From positions 229,845,303 to 229,909,302 of the forward strand of contig NC_081415.1 of the NCBI RefSeq assembly GCF_030272615.1: a stretch of DNA of 64,000 nt, in the 5' to 3' direction. Positions 44,844-57,389 of the stretch are shown in pieces. The stretch is from Cryptomeria japonica. Lineage: Eukaryota > Streptophyta > Pinopsida > Cupressales > Cupressaceae. The notes beneath the pieces were generated by a model. The model had not been told where the DNA came from. It was given only the letters and a program-made list of their open reading frames with translations, and did no database searches. The position numbers and the translations under genes are program-made. The stretch's first letter is position 1; every line of letters starts with the position of its first letter.

Positions 44844-46456
44844 TATTAGAAAAATGGTGTCTCAACCTTATAATTACAAAATGTTGCTATTTAGAGTAAG
44901 TTTATATTTGAGCATGAATTAGTCCAAAATTTTCCCCAGAGCTACAAATTTGCTAAATAAGCATGATGGAAATTTTTATCTAAGATTATATCTAGATTTG
45001 AAGATATTAAAGTTTCCATTTTTTAATTTTTTAAAGTCTAGTTTGAGGCACTTAGATTCCACTTTTGGGCCTTAAAGTGGTTATAAATAGAGAATAAAAT
45101 TATAGATTTATAGAGCATTTCATGATCTTTTTGGCAATTCAAATAGTTTATCAATCAGAATCCCAAATCAAAATTATGGCCTCTAGAATTAGGCTCTCTC
45201 GAATTGGAAAATGTGAAAAATGTGTTAGACACATAAAAGGATTGTAAGAGGGGCTTACACATGTTGATGTGTATTTTGATGCATCATAGCAAATACATGG
45301 TTGGATATAAAATTGAGCACCACTTTTTTGGTGGTTTTAGCTCATAGTTTTGTAATATATTTTGATGATTTTATGAATGTATCCCCTATATATTAGGTGC
45401 ATGAATGGATGTTGTGTGTGAGAGTCTTATAGATATTGAATTGCTTCTAGACCTTTCATGTGAAAATATTACCCTACAAGTATATTGTAATCTTGTTTAT
45501 TTTTTAATAATATATTGCGTGAATATTGGAGTGTGGTATTTTTTTCCCAAAAGGGTTTTCTCATGCAAATTATTTTGCTATGGTATGAATGTTATTTATG
45601 TATATTTTTATTTAATTTTTCTAACTATTGTAAATATCTAAAAATTTATTACATAACCCTCCTCTTAAGGTTAGTTTGGAAGTCATTTTGCTACATTAGC
45701 TTCCTTACATCCATGACTAGTAAAGGGGATCCACAATATCCAATTCCTATCAAAGAAAGCCTTGTTGAGGCATAAGAGATAGATGTGCCCACATCCCAAT
45801 TTTGATTAGTAAGAAATACAAGGGAATCCCAAGTCCAATGGCTAACGAATAAAGGTATTGTCAAGTCATCAAAGGATTTGATGTCTGTCTCTTAGATCAA
45901 GTGGGCATGACAGTATGTGAGGTCTAAAAATCCATTGATAGCTAGGACACTCCAGATGATGTATTTTATCACCTAGCACATTGCAACATTATTAATACCT
46001 ACAACTACTAGATTTTGATTGAATAAGCTCAAGAATTGATTTTGATGTGTTTTGGCTTGGATCCAAGGGGGAAATGATGGTACCCATGCCTTATTCAATG
46101 ATGTGAAAACTATTTCATTAAAATGCTATTCTCTAGGCCATTTTTAGTAGATTCCTTGAGCGGATTTGATCTACTCAATGACCATTAATGAAAGAAAAAT
46201 TTCTCCATGTGCCTCAATCAACCGAATTAGGTGGACACATGTCTACATTTTGTTGGCTAAGGTAGGGGTAGGGATTTCTCTCTAGCTTTTCATATTTTCT
46301 TTAATTAGCACCTCTATCTAAATTAATTTCATTAATACTTGTTTAATTATATTTGATTAGCTTGATTACTTTAAAGAGTGTGTATTCGTTTTCTTCAAAA
46401 GAACACTTAAAACTCATTCTTATATTAATATTAATCTTTTTAAAATTTAAATTATT
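44779..46456. repeat. 1.68-kb tandem duplication, copy 1
   Basis: The unit starts at AATAAAATCATGGTGTTAAT, 65 bases before D's LTR. It covers the LTR and about 750 bases of flank and ends ...AAATTTAAATTATTT, directly followed by the second copy. The flank part (45710-46456) holds no recognised gene. Confidence 0.85.
44844..45709 (+). repeat. 3' LTR of Copia D (first copy)
   Basis: About 866 bp from TATTAGAAAAATGGTGTCTC (normally TG at the start) to CTTCCTTACA. The opening resembles A's LTR (...AAGGTGTCTCAACCTTA). It is repeated as 46524-49879, interrupted by element E. Confidence 0.7.
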
Positions 46457-46785
46457 TCCTAATAATAAAATCATGGTGTTAATAACCCCTTGGCTCTTGC
46501 AAGGTATTTGACAAGTGGGAGAATATTAGAAAAATGGTATCTCAACCTTATAATTACAAAATGTTGCACTATATAGAGTAAGTTTATATTTGAACACGAA
46601 TTAGTCCAAAATTTTCCCCAAAGCTACGAATTTTCTAAATAAACATGATGGAAAAGTTTTATCTAAGATTATGTCTAGATTTGAAGATATTAAAGTTTCA
46701 ATTTTTAAATATTTTTAAGTCTAGTTTGAGGCACTTAGATATTTTAAATATTTCAATTTTTAAATATTTTAAAGTCTATTATCCT

Positions 46786-47057
46786 CTACACTTAAGCTAA
46801 ACTTAGGCATTTAATAATTATTCTAATTATTAAATACACATTATCCATTTAGGGTTTCTTTAGGGTTGCACACCTTTAGGGTTGCTAATCTCCTTTTATA
46901 AGGATTGTATTGTACTTTTTTATTAATTCCCTCTCTGAATGATAATCTTTTTTTTTCAGAGCCATTATTGCTTTTTTGCCTCCATTCTTCTCTTGTGACA
47001 TGTATTTTGCTTGCAGGTGTTCTTGGGATCTCTGAAGTTGTATTCTCAACTTCTTCA
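46786..47057 (+). repeat. 5' LTR of element E (5' end missing)
   Basis: Matches 48966-49247 from GTCTATTATCCTCTACAC to CTTCTTCA, with short indels including a repeated TTTAGGGTTGC. The first part of the LTR is absent. Confidence 0.8.
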
Positions 47058-47069
47058 TGGTATCAGAAC

Positions 47070-48912
47070 ACCATGCACCCCCGCCTTTGTGCTCCCTCAG
47101 GCTACAGCAGGGCCGACAATTTTTGTCGAGCCCCTGTCGCTCACTTGCTCGGCCACCTCCCGGCCGCTGCCTTCTGCCCACCACCTTTCGACTGCTCCAC
47201 CGACCCAGTTGCCTTCCAAACCCCTGGCTCCCACCTCCCGGCCGCTATCGCCATCGAGGCCCCTGCCCACCGGATTTTTCTCCGGAAGCTCCTTTCCCGG
47301 TGCCCGACGATATTTTCCGACGATTTTTTCGGTCGGCGATATTTTTTTCAAGCGACGGATTATTTTCAGCAAGTAGGGAATATTCCAAGAATATTTTGTT
47401 GATGTCAGCAGTACAGACAACTTTGTATGGCCCCTGAGATCCTCTTTGTGCCCTAAAAGAGGGTTTTTTTTTTTGGCCATAACTTGGACATAAGATATCA
47501 TTTTTTGGCAAACGAGATATCATCGAAAAGCCGGTTTCATCTACTTTCAAAATTTGTGGTTTTTAACACCTAGTTTTGTTGCTAGTACATTCTACAACCA
47601 TTTGAGTTTAGAGGTGTTTTCAGTCCCCAGCTCATATCTTTTTGCCAATTTCTTTGTTTTTTGCGATTCCAGCGGCGTTGGGACAGTGTTTCAGATCTCT
47701 TCACAGTCATCCATGCACTTTTTCCATATTTTACTCCAGGTACATTTTATTCTATTTTTTGTGTTTTCACATTAGTGAATTACTTGGACATATCAAATCG
47801 TGGAAGCTTCTCATTTGTGTGGGATGACTTGTTTTTTGTTGTTCTTCATGTATTTCCAGCCTTTTGTCTTCTTTGAGCATTGTATACATCATTTTTGTAA
47901 GCATTTTCATTTTTGCAAACACATTGAGATAAAGTGCCACTATGCCTTACGTGCTTGGGATCTTGCACATCTTGTGCCTTATTGTACTCGCACTCCATTA
48001 TAAAGTGTCATGGGGGGTTTGATGTTTACCTTTGTTTGCCATCTACCTTTGTCACATGAGTGTTCCTTCCATGACATTAGCCTCATGATGTGTGCCAAGT
48101 GAGTTTTCCTTCCACGACACTAGCCTTTATATGTGTTTGTACTTTTTGTTGTACTCTTGATGTTCCTGGTTCTTCATCATGCAATTTTTCTTGGCATTCA
48201 GTTTTAGTGTACCTGTCACCTCTCCCTTGTCAGCATTATGGGGGGTTTCTCTTGTTGGTTGTTGGTTCTAATTCTTCCTTGGTTCGTTGGAGTGAGCTAT
48301 GTATTCAATATTTGTTCCTATGTACTAAGCAGATGCAATGACTGGTTACCTATGCATTTCGGTGAGATGGATCATTTACCATACGGACACTCTTTCATTC
48401 TTATTTTTGGAGGCAACCTTCCATCTTCGATTGATTAGCTCTTCAAACTTTGGTGTTTTTTGCCATCTGTATCTTTGAGTTCAGTTGTTTGCCTTGTTTG
48501 CCATCTGATTCGAGTAATGTTATTTGAGGGCACTCATGTAGATTACAGTCTTCTCTATCTGACCATCTTCTATTTCAGTGGAGGTTCTTCAGATCGACAA
48601 TTATTCTTTGACAGTGTTTGCAGCTTCATGCTTCAGTGGTGTTCTTCATGTTCATCCTTTGATCCTGTTTTCTGGAACATTCTCTAGTTTGGAGGCTTCT
48701 TCAGTCCTTCACTAGCCTTCATCTCTTTTTGGAGTAGAGTTTTTTCCCATGAGGTTTTCTCTATTTCTCCACTTTATAGAGATCTTTTGTACTTGGGTAC
48801 CTCATCAGGCCTAGTTGTCGGGTTCCATTGTTACTTTCATGCATTTTGTTTACATACATTTCTTAGTCCTTAGTTGTTTTTAGCTACTCCCCAAGTTCAT
48901 CTTAAGGGGGGG
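47070..48912 (+). other. Interior of element E: GC-rich leader, then non-coding
   Basis: The first 300 bases (about 47070-47370) are strikingly rich in C and G compared with everything around and are open in several frames, giving Pro/Ser/Arg-rich translations. With openness in all frames and no motif this is base composition, not proof of a gene. From 47400 the sequence is T-rich with short ORFs only. The last 13 bases are the purine tract. It may contain captured host sequence. Confidence 0.5.
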
Positions 48913-49247
48913 TGTTAGAGTTATCATGTATTAGTTAATAATTATTTATTTAATTATTAGTCTATTATCCTCTACACTTAAGCTAAACTTAGGCATTTAA
49001 TAATATTGTAGGTATTTAATAACTATTCTAATTATTAAATACACATTATCCCTTTAGGGTTTCTTTAGGGTTGCTAATCTCCTTTTATAAGGATTGTATT
49101 GTACTTTTTTATTAATTCCCTCTTTGAATGATAATCTTTTTTTTCAGAGCCATTATTGTTTTTTTTGCCTCCATTCTTCTCTTGTGACGGGTATTTTGCT
49201 TGCAGGTGTTCTTGGGATCTCTGAAGTTGTATTTCTCAACTTCTTCA
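48913..49247 (+). repeat. 3' LTR of element E
   Basis: 335 bp, TGTTAGAG...CTTCTTCA, following CTTAAGGGGGGG. It contains TTTTATAAGGATTGTATTG, a possible TATA region. Confidence 0.85.
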
Positions 49248-50632
49248 ATAAAATAATATCTTTATAGAGCATTTCACGATCTTTTTGGCAATTTAAATAG
49301 TTTATCAATTAGAATCCCAAATCAAAATTATAGCCTCTAGAATTAGACTCTCTCGAATTGGAAAATGTGAAAAATGCGTTTAGACACATAAAAGCATTGT
49401 AAGAGGGGCTTACACATGTTGATGTGTATTTTGATGCATCATAGGAAATATTTGGTTGGATACAAAATTGGGCACCACTTTTTTGGTGGTTTTAGCTCAT
49501 AATTTTGTAGTATTTATTGATGATTTTATGAATTGTATCCCTTATATATTAGGTACCTGAGATGGAGGTTGTGTGTGAGAGTCTTATAGATGTTGAATTG
49601 CTTCTAGACCTTTAGTTGGTGATACTCGTGTGAAAAGATTACTCTGCAAGTATATTGTAATCTTGTTTATTTTTGAATAATATATTGTGTGAATTTTGGA
49701 GTGTGGGATTTTTTTCCCAAAAGGGTTTTCCCATGCAAATTATTTTGTTATGGTATGAATCTTATTTATGTATATTTTTATTTAATTTTTCTAACTATTG
49801 TAAATATCTACAAAGTTATTGCATAACTCTCCTCTTAAGGTTAGTTAGGAAGTCATTTTGCTACCTTAGCTTCCTTACATCCATGACTAGTAAAGGGGAT
49901 CCTCAACATCCAATTCCTATCAAAGAAAGCCTTGTTGAGGCATAAGAGATAGACGTGCCCACATCCCAATTTTGATTAGTAAGAAATACAAGGGAATCCT
50001 AAGGCCCAATGGCTAACGAATAAAGGTTTTATCAAGTCATCAAAAGATTTGATGTCCATCTCCTAGATCAAGTGGGCATGACAATATGTGAGGTCTAAAA
50101 ATCCATTGATAGCTAGGACACTCTAGATGATGTATTTTCTCACCTAGCATATTGCAACATTATTAATACCTACAACTACTAGATTTTGATTGAATAAGCT
50201 CAAGAATTGATTTTGATGTGTTTTGGCTTGGATCCAAGGGGGAAATGATGGTACCCATGCCTTATTCAATGATGTGAAAACTATTTCATTAAAATGCTAT
50301 TCTCTAGGCCATTTTTTAGTAGATTCCTTGAGCGGATTGGATCTACTCAATGACCATTAATGAAAGAAAAATGTCTCCATGTGCCTCAATAAACTGAATT
50401 AAGTGGACACATGTCAACATTTTGTTGGCTAAGATAGGAGTAGGGATTTCTCTCTAGCTTTTCACATTTTCTTTAATTAGCACCTCTATCTAAATTAATT
50501 TCATTAATACTTGTTTAATTATATTTGATTAGCTTGATTACTTTAAAGAGTGTGTTTTCCTTTTCTTCAAAAGAACACTTAAAACTCATTCTTATATTAA
50601 TATTACTCTTTTTAAAATTTAAATTATTTGAA

Positions 50633-52873
50633 ACTTTAAAAATATTGTTAAAAGAACACTTAAATAATTTTAATTCATTTTTTTATCAAAATAATAGAAA
50701 AGGAAGAATAATACAATATAAGGCAGTAAAATGACTGCCATTTAATGGTTCTCTCTCTAGAATCTAGAATTATTAAAATAGGATGAAGTATCAATGTATT
50801 AAAGAATTCTTATTGCAGTTCTCACTTGTGAAGCTATCATGAGAGTTGATGTCAACTGAGAATAATTTCCACTGTACTTTATCTATTATACTATTTCAAA
50901 ATAACTTAGATCAGCACATAAACCAATGTTAAAGATGCCTAAATAGACTCCCAAATCAACTCAAATGAAAAAATAATCTTCTTCATAAAAATCTAGAACA
51001 ATGTGTGGGTGCCTGGCCTCTATGTACATGGGTACCCACCAATTTGTACCCAGATGGAGCAATCTGATTCCATTTTCTCAAATGTGAATGATTGCTCATC
51101 AAGCCCACTCTTCAAGCCTTCATTGTGAAAACCCATGCACTAATTCCTTGAAATAGACCTCTCAGAGTCTTTTGCAAATTTATTAACTCTAAAGTCATTT
51201 ATTGGACCCCACAATTGTAATTGTCAAAACCCAAGCACTAATTCCTTGAAATAGACCTCTCAGAGTCTTTCTGTAAATTTATTATCTCTAAAGCCATTTA
51301 TTGAACCCCACAATTTCATGACAGATCTTTTGGTAATCTTCTGGTCTTTTGAAGGGTATTTGTCAATTTTAAAGTGGGTCTTATTTAGAAATTGGAAGAA
51401 ATTTCTGTCGAAAGTTTCTTTGGTATTAGATTTCCACAATCTATGTCAAGTTTTTTGATTTGATTGTGTGCGACATTTTTAATCATCAATCTTTCTGATC
51501 ACATTTCGTGATCCATCATCTTTCACCTCCATGAATGCTCTTACATCCTAATGATGGTGGATCTTCAGTTCAACGTTGATTTAAAAATCTTGCACACAAT
51601 CAAATCCAAAAGCTTATATACAATATAGAAAAAATACTTTTAATCTCACTACACTTTTAATTTTTAACAGACCTTATCTGTTGGTTAATTTCTTTCGGAA
51701 TTTTTAGTACAAAAAAATATACCAAATTGATCAGGGTTGCAAAAATGTTTCTTGGAATACCCAACAGGGTTGCAGCACTTCTGTCAAGGAATCATTGGCA
51801 AAATATATAGCTAGTCCAAGTTTTGAGAACATTTTGAACTTAGCAAGTTCACTGTTAAACTAGTTTTCATGGTGCCATCCAAGGTACCATAAAGAACAGT
51901 TTATGTGGTGGATTATACATATGGAAAAAAGGGTAAATTAAAAAATGCAAATAATATATTAAAAAATATACCACCTTACAATATTTTAAAAAAGAAAGAA
52001 CACAAATTCATAGAATTTCCAATGAACATGTATGCCCAGGCCCCACATACAATTTTAATCTTTTATTTACAATATTTTAATAAAATATATAATTTTTAAT
52101 TTTTTATAAATAGGCTGTATAGCCAGCTCCATGTAACCTTAATCTATATTGCCTGCTATTCTCATAAACCTCACTCTTCTGTAAATGTAGCTGTTCCTTT
52201 TATGCTGATTCTTGCAGCAGTCTTTGTAATTTGTTACTTTTTTAGGTGTTCAGCACAGTCTTTGTAATATGTGATGCTTCGTAATTTTTTAAGCTTCTTC
52301 TAATGAAAAAATGCAATTTAAAGCTTGACAAATATCAATGCAGTCAAGGACTCGAGAACATATAATGTTTTATGGATTTGGAAATATATAGAACTACATA
52401 CACATTACCCAATTGCTGAGAAATCTTCAGTCTCATTGTACAGATATCTACATATATCATGCACAGACGCACGCAATAAGAGTAAATATACAATAGTCAA
52501 TCAGATTGAGAGATGGATTATGTCGGCACAGCTGATTGAGAGATGGATTATGTTAGCACTACTGGTATACCAGCATTAGCAGGGAAAAATTACAAAATCT
52601 GCTGTAAGACTGAGAGTTAAAAATCAATTCTACCACTACAATGATTGTTAAAATCATCAAATCAATCGTCATGTATTTGATCACACCAGTGAGAACTTGT
52701 TAACGTCAGACCCTGCAAGTGAAGTGTGCGAGCTGGCTTATACATGTGAATAACATTCAGTATAACCAAAACTCCCTGCAAACTTACCAAACTCATTTCA
52801 TGAATTCTAATTAAGATTGAATTGAAAATCACAATGAAATGTTGTTAGGCTGAATTGAAACATCCCTGTAACC
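50633..52873. other. Spacer downstream of the NPGR-type gene
   Basis: No gene seen. Contains an imperfect 98-bp tandem duplication (51128-51318). The part nearest 52873 should hold the 3' UTR of the minus-strand gene, but no clear poly-A site could be chosen. Confidence 0.45.
51128..51318. repeat. 98-bp tandem duplication
   Basis: AAAACCCATGCACTAATTCC at 51128 recurs as AAAACCCAAGCACTAATTCC at 51226, and the match continues through CAGAGTCTTT and CCCCACAATT with a few changes. Confidence 0.8.
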
Positions 52874-55800
52874 TTAGACTGTATTGAAACTCTCAACTGG
52901 GTTAGACAGTTCAAGTAGGTAAGAAGTTTGAAAACATTCTGCAGCATCCTGCAAACGCTCTTCCATCTTGTGAACCATTCCCAGATTCAACCATGTTCTA
53001 TGATTGGTTTTGTCTAGCTTAAGAGCAGCTGTCAATAAGGTTCTGGCAACAGGTAATGATTTAACCTCACTTTGTTGTCTTAGGATTTCTGCTGTAGATA
53101 TCATGCTTGGTACATGTTCAGGATCGGTTGCTATGGCATATGAAAAGGCATTCAATGCCTGGTTGTGTAGCTTCTGTGCCTGATATAGCACCCCTTAAGT
53201 AAAGTACACAAAGTCCCAGTTAGTAAAACATAAAATATTAATGGCTACTCATAACAGAAAACGATGTAAAATCAAGAAACCAGATTAAAGAAATCCGGGA
53301 TCATAGAAAAAATTTCATGAGATACCCATTCCCAATCTAAGATGTTTGCAAGAGATGAAACTGACATACCAGTAGCATGCCAGGTTTGGGCAGAATGAGG
53401 TTTGTGAGCATTTGCTTTCTGCAAACAAATTCCAGCATCCTGCCACTTCTCTAGGCTTGTATAAACATATGCCAAATCCTGCCAGGCTTCCAATTCTAGG
53501 TCTCTATCACTCCAACCCTGTGAGTGTGCACTCAGAATGAAATCAAGAATACACTAGTAAGCAATTGCACCTGTGCAATTATGTATTATTTCCTCTGACA
53601 AATGCTAAGATTCTACAATTGTTTATGAAATGATTGCAAATGGTTAAGATTCTACACTGTTTACTTGCTGCAAGTATTCAAATCTCCCAGTAATAATTTT
53701 AAAACTTAATGCAACTCATAGTATTATTAGGTGTTAGGAATGAGCATGCCAACTAATTTTCATCATCAGATAAAAGTGGACGAAAAAGAATGGATCAAGA
53801 GAGGCCTAATAAAAGTCTGGATAAAAAATAACAATTACTGTCTATTGTGACAAAAGACATGAATGATGAATGCATACCTTAAGCTTCCAAATCCCATTCC
53901 CAAAACTTTTCTTTTGAGCTTGAACTAAAGCAAGCAACCGGCCATATGTCTTGATAGCATCCTTGGATTTTCCCTGGGCATTCTGAAGCTTAGCCTTTGT
54001 TCGAAGTAGCTCTCCCTGCTCCCACTTTCCAGTCTGATCCAATGCTGCATCAATAACTGTTTCTGCCTCAGAGTACTTCTGTTGCGCTGAGAGTATAAGG
54101 GCAAGAAGTCTCCACCCTTTTATTGATGTACCTCCTTCCATCTCTAGTAACTTTCTTGCATAGCCTAGTGCAACATTTAAATTGCGCTGCTCTGCATTCT
54201 CCAAACAAAGACACATAAGCATTTTAGGATCTCCATTCTCTGTTGATATAGCCTTTTCTAAAGCAGTAACAGCCCCAGATTGCATCTGAGTCCTTTCTGT
54301 GTCAGAAAGTGCAAGTTTAGATTGTTTCCCTAAGGCACTCCCTAACAAACCATTGGCAATACATTTCATGCAGTTACCTTCCCTTCCTAGGATTTCTAGG
54401 TTTTCTAAGGCTCTTTTTGCAAAAAGCACAGCTAGATTATCATGGTTTGAGTTTTTGCAAGATATTTTTGATGCCAAAAGAAGCGCTGGGATAAAATCTG
54501 GCTTCTCATTACGGCTAACAGACTTTTTTAACAGGTTTAAGGCCACCTCATCCTGGCCTCCAGCACTATAACAAAGAGCAAGAGTATACCACCTATCAGT
54601 TCTATTGTAGATCCTAGGAACTAACTCCTCTACTTGATTAGCTAATGTTCCAAATTGTCCTGTTGTTGACAATGCAAAGGTAAGGTGCTCCATTATTGTG
54701 GGATCCCAAGGAATTTTTTTCAGAGCAAACTTTCTTAAGAGAATCAAGAGCAACAATATGGCCTCCTCCATATTATTCTTAGGAATGTATGAGCCCTCCA
54801 CTTGTGATCCAAGGCTTGGAGGGCCTGCTTCAACACCACTATAAAGGAGCATCATTGCAAACTCTTTCTGTATCCGGCCTGAGCATTCAGAATCCAGACC
54901 CCAAGGATTAAGCAAGGCTCGTCTATAAGAAGACATGGCTTCTGGAATAGAGCTTTCCTGCTTCCAAAGTTCTGGAAGTAACTCTACTGATTTGCTCACT
55001 GTTTCATGCAGTTTGCAATCACGAGTAATACCTTCAGGCATGCATTGAAGAAGTGCGGACTCAACTGTGTCCAGAACAATCTTGCATTCTTGAGCAGCTT
55101 CTGAAAACTTTCAAAAGAAGAAAATTAGCGTTCATTGGAAACATGCTTGATAAAGTATTAGTATTTGCAGTGAAAAATCATGAATACTGTGAAAATAAGA
55201 GCCTTTAATAATGATCTCTACACATGTTTCTTGAGTTGAATTCAAATCTTAGTTTGAAGTGCTATGTCAGATTAATTTTATGATTAAAGTTTTCAAGTAA
55301 AATATCAGATCTGTTGAAAGCCAAATAATGAATCATGTTTACAACAGCATTTACATGACTTTAACAGACAATTTTAATATCAAGTATAGGTACCTCTTGG
55401 CCTCCCTAGATCCTGCAGGGCTTTTGCTTTAAGATAGACAGCTTCAAGTAAAAGATTGACGGCATGCATTGACATGGAATTAGTGACTTCCCCACGCAAC
55501 CGACCTTTCCGGGACTGCGCTCTATTTGCAATCGTGCATCTCATCTTAGGTATTACAGAGCTTATGTCTATTCCCTCAAAGACATACAGCGCTGCTTCTA
55601 TGTTTCCTCTCTGATATTCAAGTCGCCCCAACAATGCTCTGGCTTCCTGGTTCATAGCATAAAATAAATTTGACAATCAACATAAATCTCTAAAGCATAT
55701 TTCAATAAAAATCGGGCAGAATTAAAAAAGAACTTTATTTGATTCCAAAATATATGTTGACTGCAATCAAATTAAAAACTTCAAGGCTTCACAGACCATC

Positions 55801-57058
55801 CAATTGTACATTTATAGTTACAGAAATAACTGCATAAAATATAGAAATCAAATCAACATTTCAGATAAACTTTAAAGATGTATCATCAGGAATAAAGAAG
55901 ATTATACTCCCAATTCCCAAAAAGACAGCTTCTCTACCAGAACAACCAGAGAGCAAGAAAGAAGATTATACTCCCAAAAAGGTAACCTACTGTAAAGATC
56001 GTCTGTAAATTATTTTAATACAATCGACATTGTCAGGGTTGTTCTTTCTGAAACTCCAATGGCATTCCAAAAACGCAACTTTGTAAGCAAACTGTTCAAA
56101 CCCACCCTAGAGTCTACAACGATGTCTTCCTTTGAGGGATTTCAGCACTAGAAATAGAAAGATGTGGGAGAAAAACATAACAGGTGCTTTGAGTAACATC
56201 TAATAACTATTCATTTTGGATTGAGCTTATCATCGAGGAGGATTGCGAAGATCATTAAGCAGCCAGCTGCTAAGGCAGACACAACTACCTAATGTTTATG
56301 AGGTTTCTCCTTTTGATGAGATTCCTAGTTAAACGTTTTACACATGCCCAAGTTGAAGATGTACTGCATCTAGAAAGTATGGATCTTCAAGCTGGTGCAA
56401 TTTTCTTTAAAAGCAAAGATACAGTTCAGGTGAATATTGGGTTGTATGGCCAAACATCTCCCAAATGGATTTCTTTCAACTGCAATTCACATGATTTATA
56501 TCATTATTTTTCAAGAGATTCATGACATCTTTAACCCAACCAATATCGACCAGATTCACACTTTCACACAAACTTTCTCAGTGAAAGAGATCTTACCTTA
56601 AGCAAGTCTCAAATATATTCTTAAACTATAATTACAAGTTCCATTCCTAACAAAGTAACAAGATAGAGTAACGATTCCAAACAAATGGGCTGACAATTAC
56701 ATATAACTACTTCTACATACTGTAAACCAACCCCAACTGGATCTTTCAACACAATTATCTCTCACAGTTCATTCGTTTTAGAGATCTATTAATTGCATGT
56801 CGATATAGATACACCAACCTCATAATTGAGAGAAAATCCTTCCCGTAGTGATGATTCTGCTTCCTCAATGTTACCATTATCAGGCCTACCTTCACCATCT
56901 CCAGTCCTCGAAGAAAACCCACTTGCAGAAAAGTCCCTGGTAGCAAACGATTCTGGGGACTGAGGCATTTCCCCTAGTTTGAACTGCTCTCTTGAGCAAG
57001 TGCACATCATCATCTTGTCTTTGTCTGCTGATAAAACCCAGCTCCAAAACCCAGGCAT
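52874..57058 (-). CDS. NPG1/NPGR-type tetratricopeptide protein (five exons)
   Basis: Exons in order: 57058-56819, 55646-55394, 55100-53878, 53517-53370, 53193-52874. All introns are GT...AG and the sum is 2184 bases, a 727-residue protein with no stop. Family: plant No Pollen Germination (NPG1) and NPG-related proteins, TPR scaffolds first found as calmodulin binders and later placed as the TTC7-like subunit of the plasma-membrane PI4K-alpha1 complex. Family marks: QSPESFATRDFSASG near residue 32, EARALLGRLEYQRGN at 81, DPTIMEHLTFALSTTGQF in exon 3, AWQDLAYVYTSLEKW in exon 4, and the TPR RTWLNLGMVHK at 686. There is no signal peptide or membrane span. The start at 57058 follows an in-frame stop, but the Met cluster at residues 16-18 fits the family's usual N-terminus (M-x-C-x-C) better. 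Which of the NPG1/NPGR1/NPGR2 group it is cannot be told. Confidence 0.92.
55647..56818 (-). other. Intron 1 of the NPGR-type gene
   Basis: 1172 bases, GTTGGT... to ...CAG. No inserted element recognised in it. The other introns are short (293, 360 and 176 bases). Confidence 0.8.
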
Positions 57059-57315
57059 TTATTAATTCCAACTAATTCAACTAACTCTTCGTTTTTTACT
57101 CAGGAAACACCCCTCTAAATGTAGAAAAGAAACCTGAAATGTCCTTCCAACTCTCGTATTGAAAATAATTGTCACTGCAAATTACTACAAGTTTAATAGA
57201 GACTGTTGTCCTTCTATGTTTAGCAGTTTACTGGAAAGATGAAGAAACTTGGCTTCTATATTTCTCCATACAAATTGAAATAACTAGTTGAAAGCAAAAT
57301 TACACTCTAGTAAAC

Positions 57316-57389
57316 AAGGTTCTGCTTGTGCCTCAGTAAACAACAATCAATAAAGGTTCTGCTTGTGCCTCAGTAAAGAACAATCAATA
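57316..57389. repeat. 37-bp tandem duplication
   Basis: AAGGTTCTGCTTGTGCCTCA starts at 57316 and again at 57353; the 37-bp units differ at one base. Confidence 0.88.

Larger units (their letters stand above)
46786..49247 (+). mobile_element. Non-autonomous LTR retrotransposon E
   Basis: The right LTR is 48913-49247 (335 bp, TGTTAGAGTTATC...CTTCTTCA), preceded by the purine tract TTAAGGGGGGG. The left LTR is visible from about 46786 to 47057 and lacks about the first 60 bases. The primer site TGGTATCAGAAC (47058-47069) abuts the left LTR directly. The 1.85-kb interior has no gag or pol. The left edge has a duplicated string (TTTCAATTTTTAAATATTTT, around 46697 and 46752), suggesting slippage or a repair deletion, which also removed the left flank needed to see a target-site duplication. 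The right flank matches the duplicated D LTR. Confidence 0.8.
46457..50632. repeat. 1.68-kb tandem duplication, copy 2, split by element E
   Basis: Second copy of 44779-46456. It runs from CCTAATAATAAAATCATGG at 46457 to about 46760, is interrupted by element E, and resumes at 49248 through to ...TTTAAATTATTT at about 50632. Copy 2 of D's LTR therefore spans 46524-49879 with the insert. Confidence 0.85.

Noticed and set aside
46905-47402. 165-aa Pro/Cys-rich open frame in element E
   Set aside because: The GC-rich block is open in several frames on both strands, and the frame begins inside the LTR; composition explains it.
52325-52579. 84-aa plus-strand frame near the NPGR-type gene
   Set aside because: AT-rich, contains an internal duplication, and lies where the 3' UTR of the opposite-strand gene is expected.
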